Source: a bacterium
Lineage (GTDB): Bacteria > Patescibacteriota > Saccharimonadia > Saccharimonadales > UBA4665
Assembly (NCBI GenBank): GCA_021841155.1
Contig: JAKBVU010000002.1
Location: forward strand, 1 to 64,000
Length of the DNA: 64,000 nucleotides
Direction: 5' to 3'
The notes beneath the pieces are model-generated. The model saw only the letters and a program-made list of their open reading frames with translations, was not told the origin of the DNA and ran no database searches. Numbering within the stretch: position 1 is the first letter of the stretch; each line of letters opens with the position of its first letter. Positions 8,780 to 17,839 of this stretch are shown piece by piece. The position numbers and the translations under genes are program-made.

Positions 8780-9020
8780 CTACATAATTAGTAGTCCTAG
8801 GCATTAATTCAGTTGTTAGATTAAATTCTAGATAAATAAATAGTTGTTTATCTAATAGTTTATAAGATAATCTTAGTCCACGATAGCTATACCACCATTT
8901 TTTTTGGTTGAGAGCACTATCAATAGCATAACTGCGTTCTTTTATTAAATCACTGTAGGCTATTTGTTCTCAAGTATTAAATTGTTCTATCTATTGATCA
9001 GCTACTTCTCAATGGACTTC
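8780..9020 (-). pseudogene. Decayed transposase fragment
   Basis: On the minus strand one frame reads DLIKERSYAIDSALNQ, KKWWYSYRGLRLSYKLL and then ELMPRTTNYVEN. This matches the C-terminal part of a transposase family found in CPR and other bacteria with a consensus like ERTYNPETGRWWYTHRRLRSAY followed by IPNTTNSLEG. The same frame is broken by three stop codons before DLIKERS (after INT-like FNT, after VADQ and after VH), and similarity ends after TTNYVEN. It is a dead remnant. The rest of 8738-9236 (about 500 bp) shows no intact gene; the stretch 9125-9236 has a coding look on the plus strand but runs into the tRNA. Confidence 0.6.
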
Positions 9021-9236
9021 AACTAGTCTCACTATAAGTCCATCACTGACACTGAAGCAAACAATCTCAACCAACAAACTCGATCTAATCGTACGAGATT
9101 ATCATATCTCCTACACCTGCCCAAATGCATCATGAACTAGAGGCAAAAACCGCCTGTCTAGAGTTACTAGAAAGTGATTCCAAAATCAATATTGAGGACA
9201 CGAATATAATTGCAAAGTTCTTATACAAATACTCTC

Positions 9237-9324
9237 TGGTGGGCGAGGAGGGACTTGAACCCTCAAGGTTATTAAGACCAATGGATTTTAAGTCCATCGC
9301 GTATACCAATTCCGCCACTCGCCC
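9237..9324 (-). tRNA. tRNA-Leu(UAA)
   Basis: Acceptor arms GGGCGAG and CTCGCCC with encoded CCA (9239-9237), TTCAAGT T-loop, and anticodon loop CTTAAAA giving UAA. The long variable arm fits a class II leucine tRNA. Its 3' end borders the transposase/toxin-antitoxin patch. Confidence 0.93.
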
Positions 9325-9369
9325 GAGTGGTTAAAATTTATTTTATCATAAAAAGCTTAAAGAACTAAA

Positions 9370-9443
9370 TGGAGGCGCCTACCGGAATTGAACCGGTGTA
9401 AAAGGTTTTGCAGACCTCTGCGTAACCACTCCGCCAAGGCGCC
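9370..9443 (-). tRNA. tRNA-Cys(GCA)
   Basis: Acceptor GGCGCCT pairs with AGGCGCC, U73 discriminator (typical of Cys), encoded CCA, and anticodon loop containing GCA. It lies 45 bp upstream of tRNA-Leu(UAA) on the same strand and probably shares its transcript. Confidence 0.93.
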
Positions 9444-9529
9444 ATCAAAACTATTTATATCATAACAAAAAAAACACTAAAGAGTTAAGAGATAAATATA
9501 AAAATTAATTTTATAGTATTTTTTAAGCT

Positions 9530-10978
9530 TTAATCAAATAATGGTTGAAAACCGATTATGAATCGACCAATCAAATTAAAAATAAATCCGAAAATATCTT
9601 GATTAGTAGTATTTTGTTTTGTCACGGTTGAGGCATTTGAAATTTTCTCAAACTGAATAGAATTACTAGATAACAATAGTAAATAACGTAGGTTTTCAAT
9701 TAAAAAATTAAAACCATACTGAGCTACAAAATCAATCAAATATTGACGAGGTTGATTATAACCTAGCTGAATCAATAATTGAAAAATTTGCTTAACCAGA
9801 TCGGTTTGTAACTCTTGCTGTTGATCCCAACTAGTCACAATATCTTCTATCAAAACTAAACTACTCTTAATATAATCTAAATCATTGAGTTCTGATTGAT
9901 TCTCTTCTAATATTTTCACTAATCCAACAAAAGACTCTTCCAAACTGCGTTGGTTAGTCTGTTGTTCAATTTCAGATAAATGTAAAGGTTCAACTAGATC
10001 TAGGTTTGCCTGAATTAAATTTTCTACTGACGGATAAATTATATCAACTAAATTAGTTTCTTCTGGATCAACATCAAAAGCTTCAATCAAACTAATCGTT
10101 AAATTAATTTCTTGATCAGAAATTATTGTTTCCTTAAATGATGACTTAACTTCAATCGGCGATTTAAGATCTAACTGATCTGGATCTAAATCTAACTGAT
10201 AATCTACTTCTAAGTCAAAGGACATTTCTCTAATTTCTTCTTGAATTAATTCTTTTGATAGTAATAAATCTTCATTGCCTGATTCTACTTCAAAATCCTG
10301 ATCAATTAATATCAAATCTTCTTGATCTTGATTAATCTCAACTAGCGGAATAGTTTGTTCAACTTCATCAGACAACTCTACTATATTGACTTTATCTTCA
10401 AACAATAACGGGTCATTTCTTGTATGATCAACAATAATTTCTACTTCTTTAAATTCAACTACTTGATTTAAATTATCATGAAAAATAAGCTCGGTTTTAC
10501 TTGGCATATCAGGTAATTTATTATGATTTAAAGCTATTGAAGATTTCTTATCATTTATTATCTCTAATGGTTGATAATCAAGCTGATCAAGACTTACCTT
10601 TTGATCAATAACTGTAATTTCTGGTATAACACTGGGTCTTTTATCGTCTATCTCGGGATCACTTTGATTCTTTATTTGAAGATCTTGGTCTTGATGTTTG
10701 TTAGATTGATGATTATCTTTTTCATTAACTAAACTATTTATATCTTCTTGTTTTTTTTCAAGTCCTCGTGATGAGAATTCTAAAATTTTTTGAACAGTTT
10801 CAAGACCACCATTTTGAGCAGCTATTTTAGCTAAAAATTTCGAGCATTGTTTAATAGCATCTTCGATACTATTGGCTACATAAATTTGACCGTCATTAGC
10901 TTCATAACTATATTGAGGAGAATTATTTTCGTCAACTGGACTAAGTTCTGCCACTTTGATTACCAACAAACTGCTCAA
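9530..10978 (-). CDS. Long acidic protein, unknown function
   Basis: 482 residues, no signal peptide. The N-terminal ~65 residues look folded (a short beta segment YSYEANDGQIYVANSIEDAI, then a helix QCSKFLAKIAAQNG). The middle, about 80-330, is a very acidic low-complexity region rich in Asp, Glu, Leu, Ile and Val, with no cysteine cluster. The C-terminal ~150 residues are helical and end in a hydrophobic stretch (FGFIFNLIGRFIIGFQPLF) that might bind a membrane. It overlaps the upstream small gene by 38 bp and is translationally coupled to it. No family recognised. Confidence 0.7.
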   Translation of the reverse strand: MSSLLVIKVAELSPVDENNSPQYSYEANDGQIYVANSIEDAIKQCSKFLAKIAAQNGGLETVQKILEFSSRGLEKKQEDINSLVNEKDNHQSNKHQDQDLQIKNQSDPEIDDKRPSVIPEITVIDQKVSLDQLDYQPLEIINDKKSSIALNHNKLPDMPSKTELIFHDNLNQVVEFKEVEIIVDHTRNDPLLFEDKVNIVELSDEVEQTIPLVEINQDQEDLILIDQDFEVESGNEDLLLSKELIQEEIREMSFDLEVDYQLDLDPDQLDLKSPIEVKSSFKETIISDQEINLTISLIEAFDVDPEETNLVDIIYPSVENLIQANLDLVEPLHLSEIEQQTNQRSLEESFVGLVKILEENQSELNDLDYIKSSLVLIEDIVTSWDQQQELQTDLVKQIFQLLIQLGYNQPRQYLIDFVAQYGFNFLIENLRYLLLLSSNSIQFEKISNASTVTKQNTTNQDIFGFIFNLIGRFIIGFQPLFD

Positions 10979-11216
10979 TCATTATTTGGGCTAATCCCTT
11001 TCTTTGTTGGTTCTCTTGAGCTGAATTTGAATCAACCAAAAAGCCTTCCAACGCTTTAAAACATGCTTCAGGCATTTGATTAATTAAGGTTGCTGTTTTA
11101 ATAGGATCAGTTAAAAGTTTTTGATTGACATCAGCAAGTTCGAAAGTCTGCTGCAATAATTCAACTTTTTGACCATAAGTTCTTTGATTTAAATCTTGAG
11201 TTCTATTTTGTTCCAT
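10941..11216 (-). CDS. Small cytoplasmic helical protein, unknown
   Basis: 91 residues, Gln-rich and mostly helical (QKVELLQQTFELADVNQK, ETACFKALEGF-like second helix). No signal peptide or membrane segment. Its 3' end overlaps the start of the acidic protein gene by 38 bp, so the two products may work together. No family recognised. Confidence 0.6.
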   Translation of the reverse strand: MEQNRTQDLNQRTYGQKVELLQQTFELADVNQKLLTDPIKTATLINQMPEACFKALEGFLVDSNSAQENQQRKGLAQIMIEQFVGNQSGRT

Positions 11217-11251
11217 AAGTTAATTATAGCAAATTTTAGCTGAAATTAAAT

Positions 11252-12523
11252 TTAAAAATCAATAAAGTCTTGACAAAATCGTTCAAAAACAGCGTTTGTC
11301 CAACCAAAACCAATTTGAGAAGTATATATCCCGATTGCAGGTTGCTTAGTGACATTAACAACATTGTATTTTTCTAAAAAATTATCATTCTGTTCAAACC
11401 AAGCCAAATTGGTTTTTAACCATCTCATTGCAATTCGGTTAGCATCTTCAAAGTAATTATATTTTTTTAAACCTTCAACCACAATAAAATGAAGTGGTGC
11501 CCAACCGTTAGGATAAGACCATTGAAAATTTAAGAAATTTTTGTTTTGATATTTTTCTGGCAAAAAATCAGTTGTTACTAAACCACCTTGATGCTCAAAA
11601 TATAATAAATTATTCTTTAATTTTTCAGCCTGGAAATCATTAGCAACTCCCGACCAAAGCGCAAAATACGCTGCTAAAGATCGAATTGAAGCTTTTTTCT
11701 TATCAACAAAATTATAATCATAAAACAAACCGCTCGATCGATCCCACATCAAATGATTGATTTGACTAGCTCGTTGTTCGGATTTAGATAACCAAAAATT
11801 AGCTTCATAATCATTATTAAAAATCAAAGCTGTTCGATAAAAATCTCTTTCGTATTTATACAACATGCAGTTCAAGTCAATTGGCAAATAATTCAGACAG
11901 TTTCGATTAAATCGAATTGTTTTATCCCAACCACTTTCATTTTCAGCTAGACTATCATTAGAATCATAATAACGACTTAAACCTTGATAAACTTGATGAT
12001 AATAAGGTAACTCTTGACTAGTCCAAACTTTTACATACTCTTCTTTGGCAACTTCAATTCTTTGTTCTAACCATTGATTAGACATTGAATAATGATCATA
12101 AATATCATAAATCATTGATGTTAATAATGGTGGTTGAGAATGACTGGTTAAATAATCTCTCGAGGCATTGGGAATAATTTGAAATTTTTTAAACAAAAAA
12201 ATTAAGTTATCTAAAATACCTAAAACTAAGTCTTTATTACTCTCAGAATTTAAAAAAGCTTGAATTGTAAAATAACTATCCCAATAATACATTTCATTAA
12301 AATCAAAGCCTTTAAAATTTTTTCTTGATGGTATTAAGTAAGGATTCGGTAAACCAATCAAAGTGTCTTTATCGGTTGGATTAAAATAAGTTAATTTGGG
12401 CCAATAATTTTGAATATACCTTCGAGCTAAAAAAACATCTTCAATCATTAAATTTTGTGATTGATTAAAAGACCAGTGTTTGGTTTTAAAAGTATTCTTC
12501 CTGATATTGGTTAAACTAAACAT
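11252..12523 (-). CDS. GH37 trehalase-like glycoside hydrolase
   Basis: Probably hydrolyses alpha,alpha-trehalose to two glucoses. 423 residues, an (alpha/alpha)6-barrel length. GH37 signatures: the first is degenerate but clear (FNEMYYWDSYF); the second is FQWSYPNGWAPLH. The general acid is the Asp in ESGWDKTIRF and the catalytic base the Glu in FLEKYNVV, both kept. There is no signal peptide, so it acts in the cytoplasm on imported or host-derived trehalose. No trehalose transporter or synthesis gene lies nearby. It starts 35 bp upstream of the 91-residue gene's operon and is probably transcribed on its own from a TATGAT box about 30 nt upstream. Confidence 0.85.
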   Translation of the reverse strand: MFSLTNIRKNTFKTKHWSFNQSQNLMIEDVFLARRYIQNYWPKLTYFNPTDKDTLIGLPNPYLIPSRKNFKGFDFNEMYYWDSYFTIQAFLNSESNKDLVLGILDNLIFLFKKFQIIPNASRDYLTSHSQPPLLTSMIYDIYDHYSMSNQWLEQRIEVAKEEYVKVWTSQELPYYHQVYQGLSRYYDSNDSLAENESGWDKTIRFNRNCLNYLPIDLNCMLYKYERDFYRTALIFNNDYEANFWLSKSEQRASQINHLMWDRSSGLFYDYNFVDKKKASIRSLAAYFALWSGVANDFQAEKLKNNLLYFEHQGGLVTTDFLPEKYQNKNFLNFQWSYPNGWAPLHFIVVEGLKKYNYFEDANRIAMRWLKTNLAWFEQNDNFLEKYNVVNVTKQPAIGIYTSQIGFGWTNAVFERFCQDFIDF

Positions 12524-12627
12524 AGTTGATTCTTTGTTTTCATCTTCTAAAGATAATCATAACCTTTTTTATAAAAAATAAAAGCCCGTTTGAACTTTAT
12601 ACTTGATTATCTTAAAATAACAACTAA

Positions 12628-13317
12628 ATGAAAAAAATTAAAAACAGTTTATTTTTATCTATTGCCATTCCAGTCATCTCGGTAACTATAGTCTATATAA
12701 TCGTTAGTTTAATTTTAAGTCATCAACATATTTCAAGCAAACCAATGAATATTAATATTAAAACTATTCCCAATACTAAACAATTTAATTTAACCGAATT
12801 AACTTCACTAAAAAATTATAGCTTTTTAGTCAAAGATAATAATTTAACTTTTAATGGTTCGGTTTTCTCAACTAATAATTGGTCAATCAAACAACCAGTC
12901 TTAGAAGAACATATCAATCACTTCATTTACATCGAGTTAAATCCAAATAATTGGTATAGACAAACGGAAGGGAATAATAATTACAATCAATCACCTTTTA
13001 TCACAACAGCTAAAAACTTTTTAAATTTTTATCATGTTAGTGGCGCACATTTAGCTCCAGGTAAGACTTGTCTAGTCGATAATATTCAAGGTTCAATTTA
13101 TAGCTTTTTTGGTCCTTCACTTCATAAAAAAAATACCACCACTCTTCTTTCCTCAGCTTGTCTGGCTAGTCATGGCCATTATTTATTAGCCTTTATTTTA
13201 GGTAACTCAACCAATTTTATAAACTTAAAATCTAAAAATATTAACTTCGGTTTTAGAATTACCAGTATTAATCAAACAAAAAAACTAACCCCACCAAAAC
13301 ATTTTAAATCAGCCTAA
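12628..13317 (+). CDS. Membrane-anchored extracytoplasmic protein, unknown
   Basis: 229 residues: a short basic N-terminus (KKIKNS), one membrane segment (about 8-32), then an extracellular domain with alternating beta-like segments (YSFLVKDNNLTFNG, FIYIELNPNNWYRQ, GKTCLVDNIQG). Two Cys (in GKTCLV and SACLAS) could form a disulfide. No family recognised. Its stop overlaps the convergent MFS gene by 4 bp. Confidence 0.65.
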   Translation: MKKIKNSLFLSIAIPVISVTIVYIIVSLILSHQHISSKPMNINIKTIPNTKQFNLTELTSLKNYSFLVKDNNLTFNGSVFSTNNWSIKQPVLEEHINHFIYIELNPNNWYRQTEGNNNYNQSPFITTAKNFLNFYHVSGAHLAPGKTCLVDNIQGSIYSFFGPSLHKKNTTTLLSSACLASHGHYLLAFILGNSTNFINLKSKNINFGFRITSINQTKKLTPPKHFKSA

Positions 13318-14771
13318 GTGGTCGATTTAATAGTTCTACCTCTAGATAAAGATAATAAAGCGGCAATAAACATAAAAATCATTAAAACATAAAAAGCAGC
13401 ATGTAAGCCATTGCTAAATGCTACGGCTAAGTGTCCGTGCAAACTAGTAACACCAACAAAAATAGCAAAAGCCAAACTCTTAGAAATCGAATGAGAAGCT
13501 ACTAGAATGGCTACTGAAAATGAAAAAACCATACCTATATTAGAAAAAGTTCTGAGCATGCCCGACGAAATACCAAACATATTGTCTGGTGATGCTTTCA
13601 TAACGGCTGAACTGTTGGCCGGGAAAAAGAAACTAGCACCAAATCCATTAATCACACTAGCTACAACTACCACCCACAAGCCGATATTAAGTGATAAGTG
13701 AGCATAAATAAATAAAGCAATAACCTGAATACCAAGTCCAATAGTTGCAGGAATAACTGGACCAATTTTATCGGCTAATTTACCAGCTAATGGACCAATC
13801 GCTGAACCGACTATATAACCTGGTACCAATAATAAGGATGCATGAATTGGTGACAAACCTCTTGGTCCTTGAAGATACATAATCACCAAAAATAATACTG
13901 CAAAATTTGCCATACCTTGAAATAAAGCTGCTAACAAAGAAGGAGTCATGGCTGGAACTTTAAAAATTGAAAAATTTAACATTGGTTCTGACTGTCTTTT
14001 CTCAAAAAAATAAAAACCAGCTAATAATGCTAAGCCAATAACTATATCTAAAATAATCGATAAATTCAAGGAAGAAGTTGTCAATTTAGTAATTGCCCAT
14101 AAAACACCAAATAAACCAAAACCTAGCATTAAAATACCAACTGGATCTAGTTTATGTTGAAGCTTTTCATTCTTGTCGTGTAAAACTTTTAAAGCTAAAA
14201 TTGTTGCTGCCAGACCAATTGGTACATTGATCCAAAAAATCCAACGCCAAGAAAAATAAGTTACTATAATACCCCCAACAACAATACCCAGTACAGCTCC
14301 TAAACTCCAACCAATTGAATTATAACCATAAGCCTTCCCTCTTTCTTCTGGAGGATATAATCCAGCAATGATAGCACCACTATTGGCCGAAACTAAAGCC
14401 CCACCAACACCTTGTATGAGCCGAAAAACAATAATTGAAGTTTCATTAAAAGACAAAGCACACAACAATGAACCTAAGATAAAAATAACAAATCCAGCTT
14501 CATACATTTTAACTCGTCCAAACATGTCGCCCAAACGTCCAACTTGAGTAGCTAGTAAAGTAATCACTAACAAATAACCAATCACAATCCAAATAACAGA
14601 AGCTAAACCAACTTTTAAACCTTTTTCAATTTCTGGCAAAGCCAAGACTACAATAGAAGTATCAACGGCTGTAATCAAAACTCCAGTCATGACTACGATC
14701 ATGGCTAAGGATCGATGATTAGTTAAATTAGAATGATAGCTCTTTACTTGATTAATAATTTTTTCAACCAT
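13314..14771 (-). CDS. MFS drug/solute exporter, DHA2 (EmrB/QacA) type
   Basis: 485 residues, about 14 membrane segments, probable proton-coupled exporter. Motif A is present as GRLGDMFGRVKMYEAGF; motif C-like AGVLITAVDTSIVVLALP in segment 1 is typical of the 14-TM DHA2 group. Third gene of an MFS-MerR-MFS operon, overlapping the MerR gene by 8 bp. The substrate cannot be told from sequence. Confidence 0.9.
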   Translation of the reverse strand: MVEKIINQVKSYHSNLTNHRSLAMIVVMTGVLITAVDTSIVVLALPEIEKGLKVGLASVIWIVIGYLLVITLLATQVGRLGDMFGRVKMYEAGFVIFILGSLLCALSFNETSIIVFRLIQGVGGALVSANSGAIIAGLYPPEERGKAYGYNSIGWSLGAVLGIVVGGIIVTYFSWRWIFWINVPIGLAATILALKVLHDKNEKLQHKLDPVGILMLGFGLFGVLWAITKLTTSSLNLSIILDIVIGLALLAGFYFFEKRQSEPMLNFSIFKVPAMTPSLLAALFQGMANFAVLFLVIMYLQGPRGLSPIHASLLLVPGYIVGSAIGPLAGKLADKIGPVIPATIGLGIQVIALFIYAHLSLNIGLWVVVVASVINGFGASFFFPANSSAVMKASPDNMFGISSGMLRTFSNIGMVFSFSVAILVASHSISKSLAFAIFVGVTSLHGHLAVAFSNGLHAAFYVLMIFMFIAALLSLSRGRTIKSTT

Positions 14772-15231
14772 TTTTTAAAAAACCCTCAATTAAATTAACT
14801 TTCTCATTTAAATCATTCCGATAATGATTAATCCTGTCAATTTTTTTATCAATTAAATTAATTAAATCGATAATTTCTCTTAAAGCCGATTGACCAAGTT
14901 TAGTTTTCAACATTTTATCTTGGCTATCTTTTAAATAAGCTTGCTTTAAATTAGAAATTTTATCTTCAATTTGTAATATTTGTTTAATTTCATGCAAACT
15001 AAAGCCAAACAAACCTTGGAGCTCTTTAATATGTTGAGCTCTTTTAATATCATTTGGTTTATAAATTCTTTCACTGGTGTGTCGAGATCCGTGAGGAATT
15101 ATTAAATCATTCTCTTGCCAATAACGTAGAGCTCTAGGACTTATTTGTAGTAAATCAGCTACCTCTGAGATTTTATAATCTCGATCTTCTAACTTTTTTA
15201 AATCAGTCAAAGGTTCAGAAAAATTAATCAT
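14764..15231 (-). CDS. MerR-family transcriptional regulator
   Basis: 155 residues. Winged-helix N-terminus YKISEVADLLQISPRALRYW with the MerR turn, wing residues RIYKPNDIKR, and a second helical region FGFSLHEIKQILQIED; the rest is a long dimerisation coiled coil. There is no cysteine cluster, so it is not a metal sensor; short-tail MerR proteins of this type usually respond to organic ligands. Sandwiched between two MFS exporters with 8-bp overlaps on both sides, so it probably controls them and itself. Confidence 0.9.
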   Translation of the reverse strand: MINFSEPLTDLKKLEDRDYKISEVADLLQISPRALRYWQENDLIIPHGSRHTSERIYKPNDIKRAQHIKELQGLFGFSLHEIKQILQIEDKISNLKQAYLKDSQDKMLKTKLGQSALREIIDLINLIDKKIDRINHYRNDLNEKVNLIEGFLKNG

Positions 15232-17023
15232 TCTGTATTTCTATGGGTGATTGTAAACTGACAGAAGGATTTTTAATAGATGCCTCAGTTTCTAAACTAA
15301 TCTCTGGTTGATGAACATATTTTTTACCTCGAGACCATGAAGCTATTGCAGCAATAATACAGGCTATAATAGCAAACGTAAATGCTTCATGTAAACCTGA
15401 TTTAAATGGCGTTGAAATTAAACTCGGAAAAAAGCCTCTCCCAGTCAGAATAGCTTGATGTGCATGTGATAATGTTTTTAAATATGGTCCAAGTAATTGT
15501 TTAACTGGGTTATAGCCTAGAAAAGCAGCGAATAAAACTGACACTGGCGGTAAATGAGCGATTTTAGTAGCTAAAGCTGGATTAACGCCCTCTTTAATTA
15601 AGCCCAAACTTAAATTCAAAGGTAGAGTAGTAGATAATCCGACAATAATTAAAGTAAAGAAAATACCGATCGATAAAACCTGAGCGGAATTTTGAAAAGT
15701 TGAATTCATACCACTACCCGCACCTCGATCTTTAGCCGGTAAACTGTTCATAATACCAGCTCGATTAGGCGCTGCAAAAGCTCCCATAGCAAGACCCATC
15801 AACAGCAAAATGGCACCAAAAGCTAAATAATTAAAATTAATTGGTAAAAATTCCAACAAACCAAAAGCGATAGCCGAAATAATCATGCCACCAGTCGCAA
15901 AAGGTCGAGAACCATATTTATCAGATAAAATACCAGAAATTGGACCAGCTAGTAAAAAACCGACAGTTAATGGCAACATATAAATACCCGCCCATAGTGG
16001 GGTTCTAGTAAAACTATAACCATGCTCTGGCAGCCAAATCCCCTGCAGCCAGATTATCATCATAAACATCAAACCACCTCTAGAAATTGCTGACAAAAAG
16101 CTTGATAAAACACCGGCCGTAAATGCTTTAATTTTAAATAAATGAAGTCGAAACATTGGCTGATAGGTTTTAGTTTCAATAATAGCAAAAATTATTAACA
16201 AAGCTACGCCAGAAATTAATTCAGTTAAGACCTGTGGGCTAGTCCAACCCATTGTAGATTGACCATGAGGTTCAATACCATAAGTAATTCCAATCATAAC
16301 CAAAATTAAACCAACGGCAAAAAAAATGTTACCCCACCAGTCAACTTTAGTTTTCTCTCTATAAGCTCGTTTTTCTTTCAACATTAAATATGCCCAAATA
16401 GTACCAGCTAAACCAAATGGTACCGACACCAAAAAAACATAACGCCAATCAATTGGACCTAAAATACCACCCAAAATTAAACCTATAAAAGAACCACTAA
16501 TACCAGCTACATTATTAATACCTAAAGCTAGACCTCTTTGATGTTCCGGAAAAGCATCAGTCAAAATTGCAGCCGAATTAGCAATTAAGAAAGCAGCTCC
16601 AATGCCTTGAACTACTCTCATTAAGACTAAATATAAAGCTCCCGATTGTCCAGTCATCCAATCAATGGTTAAAAGAATAGAAGCTACAGTATAAACTGCA
16701 AAGCCCAAGTTATACATTTTAACTCGACCATACATGTCGCCAAGTCGACCAAGACTAACAACCAAAACACTACTAACAATTAAGAAACTCAAGATCATCC
16801 AAAGTAAATAAAAACTATTACCAGGTTTTAAAGGGTTTAAATGAATGCCTCGAAAAATATCCGGTAAAGCAATTAGCATAATAGAAGAATCAATTGTAGC
16901 CATAATCATTCCAAGAGTTGTATTGGCTAAAACAACCCACTTATATTTTGGATGACGCTGACCATCATCATTAATATTTTTCTTATGACGTTCTTGAATA
17001 TATCGATACAGGACTGAAAACAT
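15224..17023 (-). CDS. MFS drug/solute exporter, DHA2 type (first operon gene)
   Basis: 599 residues, 14-TM DHA2 family with a long periplasmic insertion between the last segments (about 475-540) and hydrophilic tails at both ends. Motif A is GRLGDMYGRVKMYNLGF and segment 1 reads ANTTLGMIMATIDSSIMLI. It is paralogous to the third operon gene. ATG 17023 has an AGAGG ribosome binding site. The promoter lies about 45 nt upstream with a palindrome over the -35 box. Confidence 0.9.
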   Translation of the reverse strand: MFSVLYRYIQERHKKNINDDGQRHPKYKWVVLANTTLGMIMATIDSSIMLIALPDIFRGIHLNPLKPGNSFYLLWMILSFLIVSSVLVVSLGRLGDMYGRVKMYNLGFAVYTVASILLTIDWMTGQSGALYLVLMRVVQGIGAAFLIANSAAILTDAFPEHQRGLALGINNVAGISGSFIGLILGGILGPIDWRYVFLVSVPFGLAGTIWAYLMLKEKRAYREKTKVDWWGNIFFAVGLILVMIGITYGIEPHGQSTMGWTSPQVLTELISGVALLIIFAIIETKTYQPMFRLHLFKIKAFTAGVLSSFLSAISRGGLMFMMIIWLQGIWLPEHGYSFTRTPLWAGIYMLPLTVGFLLAGPISGILSDKYGSRPFATGGMIISAIAFGLLEFLPINFNYLAFGAILLLMGLAMGAFAAPNRAGIMNSLPAKDRGAGSGMNSTFQNSAQVLSIGIFFTLIIVGLSTTLPLNLSLGLIKEGVNPALATKIAHLPPVSVLFAAFLGYNPVKQLLGPYLKTLSHAHQAILTGRGFFPSLISTPFKSGLHEAFTFAIIACIIAAIASWSRGKKYVHQPEISLETEASIKNPSVSLQSPIEIQND

Positions 17024-17066
17024 CTTAACCTCTATTTTAAAATTTGATTTTAATTAATTCTTGTAA

Positions 17067-17098
17067 TTTATAATATTTAACTTTAACGTTAACGTCAA
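17067..17098 (-). promoter_or_regulatory. MFS-MerR-MFS operon promoter with operator-like palindrome
   Basis: TTGACG (17098-17093) is followed by TATTAT after 17 bp (17075-17070) or TATAAA after 20 bp (17072-17067); MerR activators favour the long 19-20 bp spacing. A 16-bp palindrome with one mismatched pair (TTAACGTTAACGTCAA, 17083-17098) overlaps the -35 box and spacer, a likely MerR site. Confidence 0.5.
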
Positions 17099-17099
17099 G

Positions 17100-17720
17100 C
17101 TAATTCTGTATCAGCTTAATAATGCTCTGATTAATGGTTTTAATTGATTGTTGACCATCAATCTTATAGATAGAATAATTTTTAATCAACCAGAGGTAAC
17201 CATCCCTAACTTTTTGATAAAAATCTAGACCTTTAGACTCAAAATTATCGTTCGATATGTCGTCATGTCTTTTTTTTAATCGATTGAAAGCCATATCAAC
17301 TGGCAAATCTATAATAATTGAAATATCTGGCAAAAATAAATCAACTAAAGCTTTTTTAGTTTGAGAAATAATTGATTCAACTAGTAAACCTTGTCCAAAT
17401 CCTTGATATGCCACTGAAGAAAACCAATTTCTATCACAAATCACCCAATGGCCTAAAGTTAATTCTTGAGAAATAATTTGTTGAGCTAATTCACGACGAC
17501 AAATATTAAATAATTCAAAATCAGATTCAGGACTTCTAACTATCTTACTGTCTTTAATAATTTGTCTAATCTTTTCACCTAGTAACGTACCTCCGGGTTC
17601 TTTAACGTCACAAACCACTTGATTATTGGATCGTAAATAATCGATCAGTAATTTTTTTTGCGTCGTTTTACCTGCTCCATCAATTCCTTCAATAACAACA
17701 TATTTATTATTAACTAACAT
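17100..17720 (-). CDS. tmk: Thymidylate kinase
   Basis: Phosphorylates dTMP to dTDP. 206 residues from ATG 17720. P-loop in VVIEGIDGAGKTTQKK, DR-type motif in CDRNWFSSVAYQGFGQG and the LID arginines in MAFNRLKKRHDD. The start is moved from 17762 to 17720 because a TATAAT box (17732-17727) lies exactly 6 nt before ATG 17720, and the family begins a few residues before the first strand. It is a salvage-type step in a genome that probably imports nucleosides or nucleotides. Confidence 0.92.
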   Translation of the reverse strand: MLVNNKYVVIEGIDGAGKTTQKKLLIDYLRSNNQVVCDVKEPGGTLLGEKIRQIIKDSKIVRSPESDFELFNICRRELAQQIISQELTLGHWVICDRNWFSSVAYQGFGQGLLVESIISQTKKALVDLFLPDISIIIDLPVDMAFNRLKKRHDDISNDNFESKGLDFYQKVRDGYLWLIKNYSIYKIDGQQSIKTINQSIIKLIQN

Positions 17721-17726
17721 ATTTTC

Positions 17727-17732
17727 ATTATA
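17727..17732 (-). promoter_or_regulatory. -10 box (TATAAT) of leaderless tmk
   Basis: TATAAT, 6 nt (GAAAAT), then ATG 17720. A TTGTCA at 17753-17748 gives a short 15-bp spacing. It lies inside the longer reading frame and so decides the start. Confidence 0.65.
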
Positions 17733-17803
17733 ACCATATACAGAAAATGACAATAATTTCACAATTCCAATAAGACCTAATTTTAATCAGCAAATTCTCA
17801 AGA

Positions 17804-17833
17804 TTGTTAATTTATTATCAAATAAAGTAAAAT
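17804..17833 (+). promoter_or_regulatory. Promoter of the double-propeller gene
   Basis: TTGTTA (17804-17809), 18 bp, TAAAAT (17828-17833), then 6 nt to ATG 17840; leaderless start inferred. Confidence 0.65.
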
Positions 17834-17839
17834 ATTGAT

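Noticed and set aside
9125-9334. Plus-strand frame of 69 codons starting MHHELEAKTACLELLE
   Set aside because: It runs through tRNA-Leu(UAA) in antisense; the first part looks coding and might be the tail of a lost gene, but there is no start signal and no family match.
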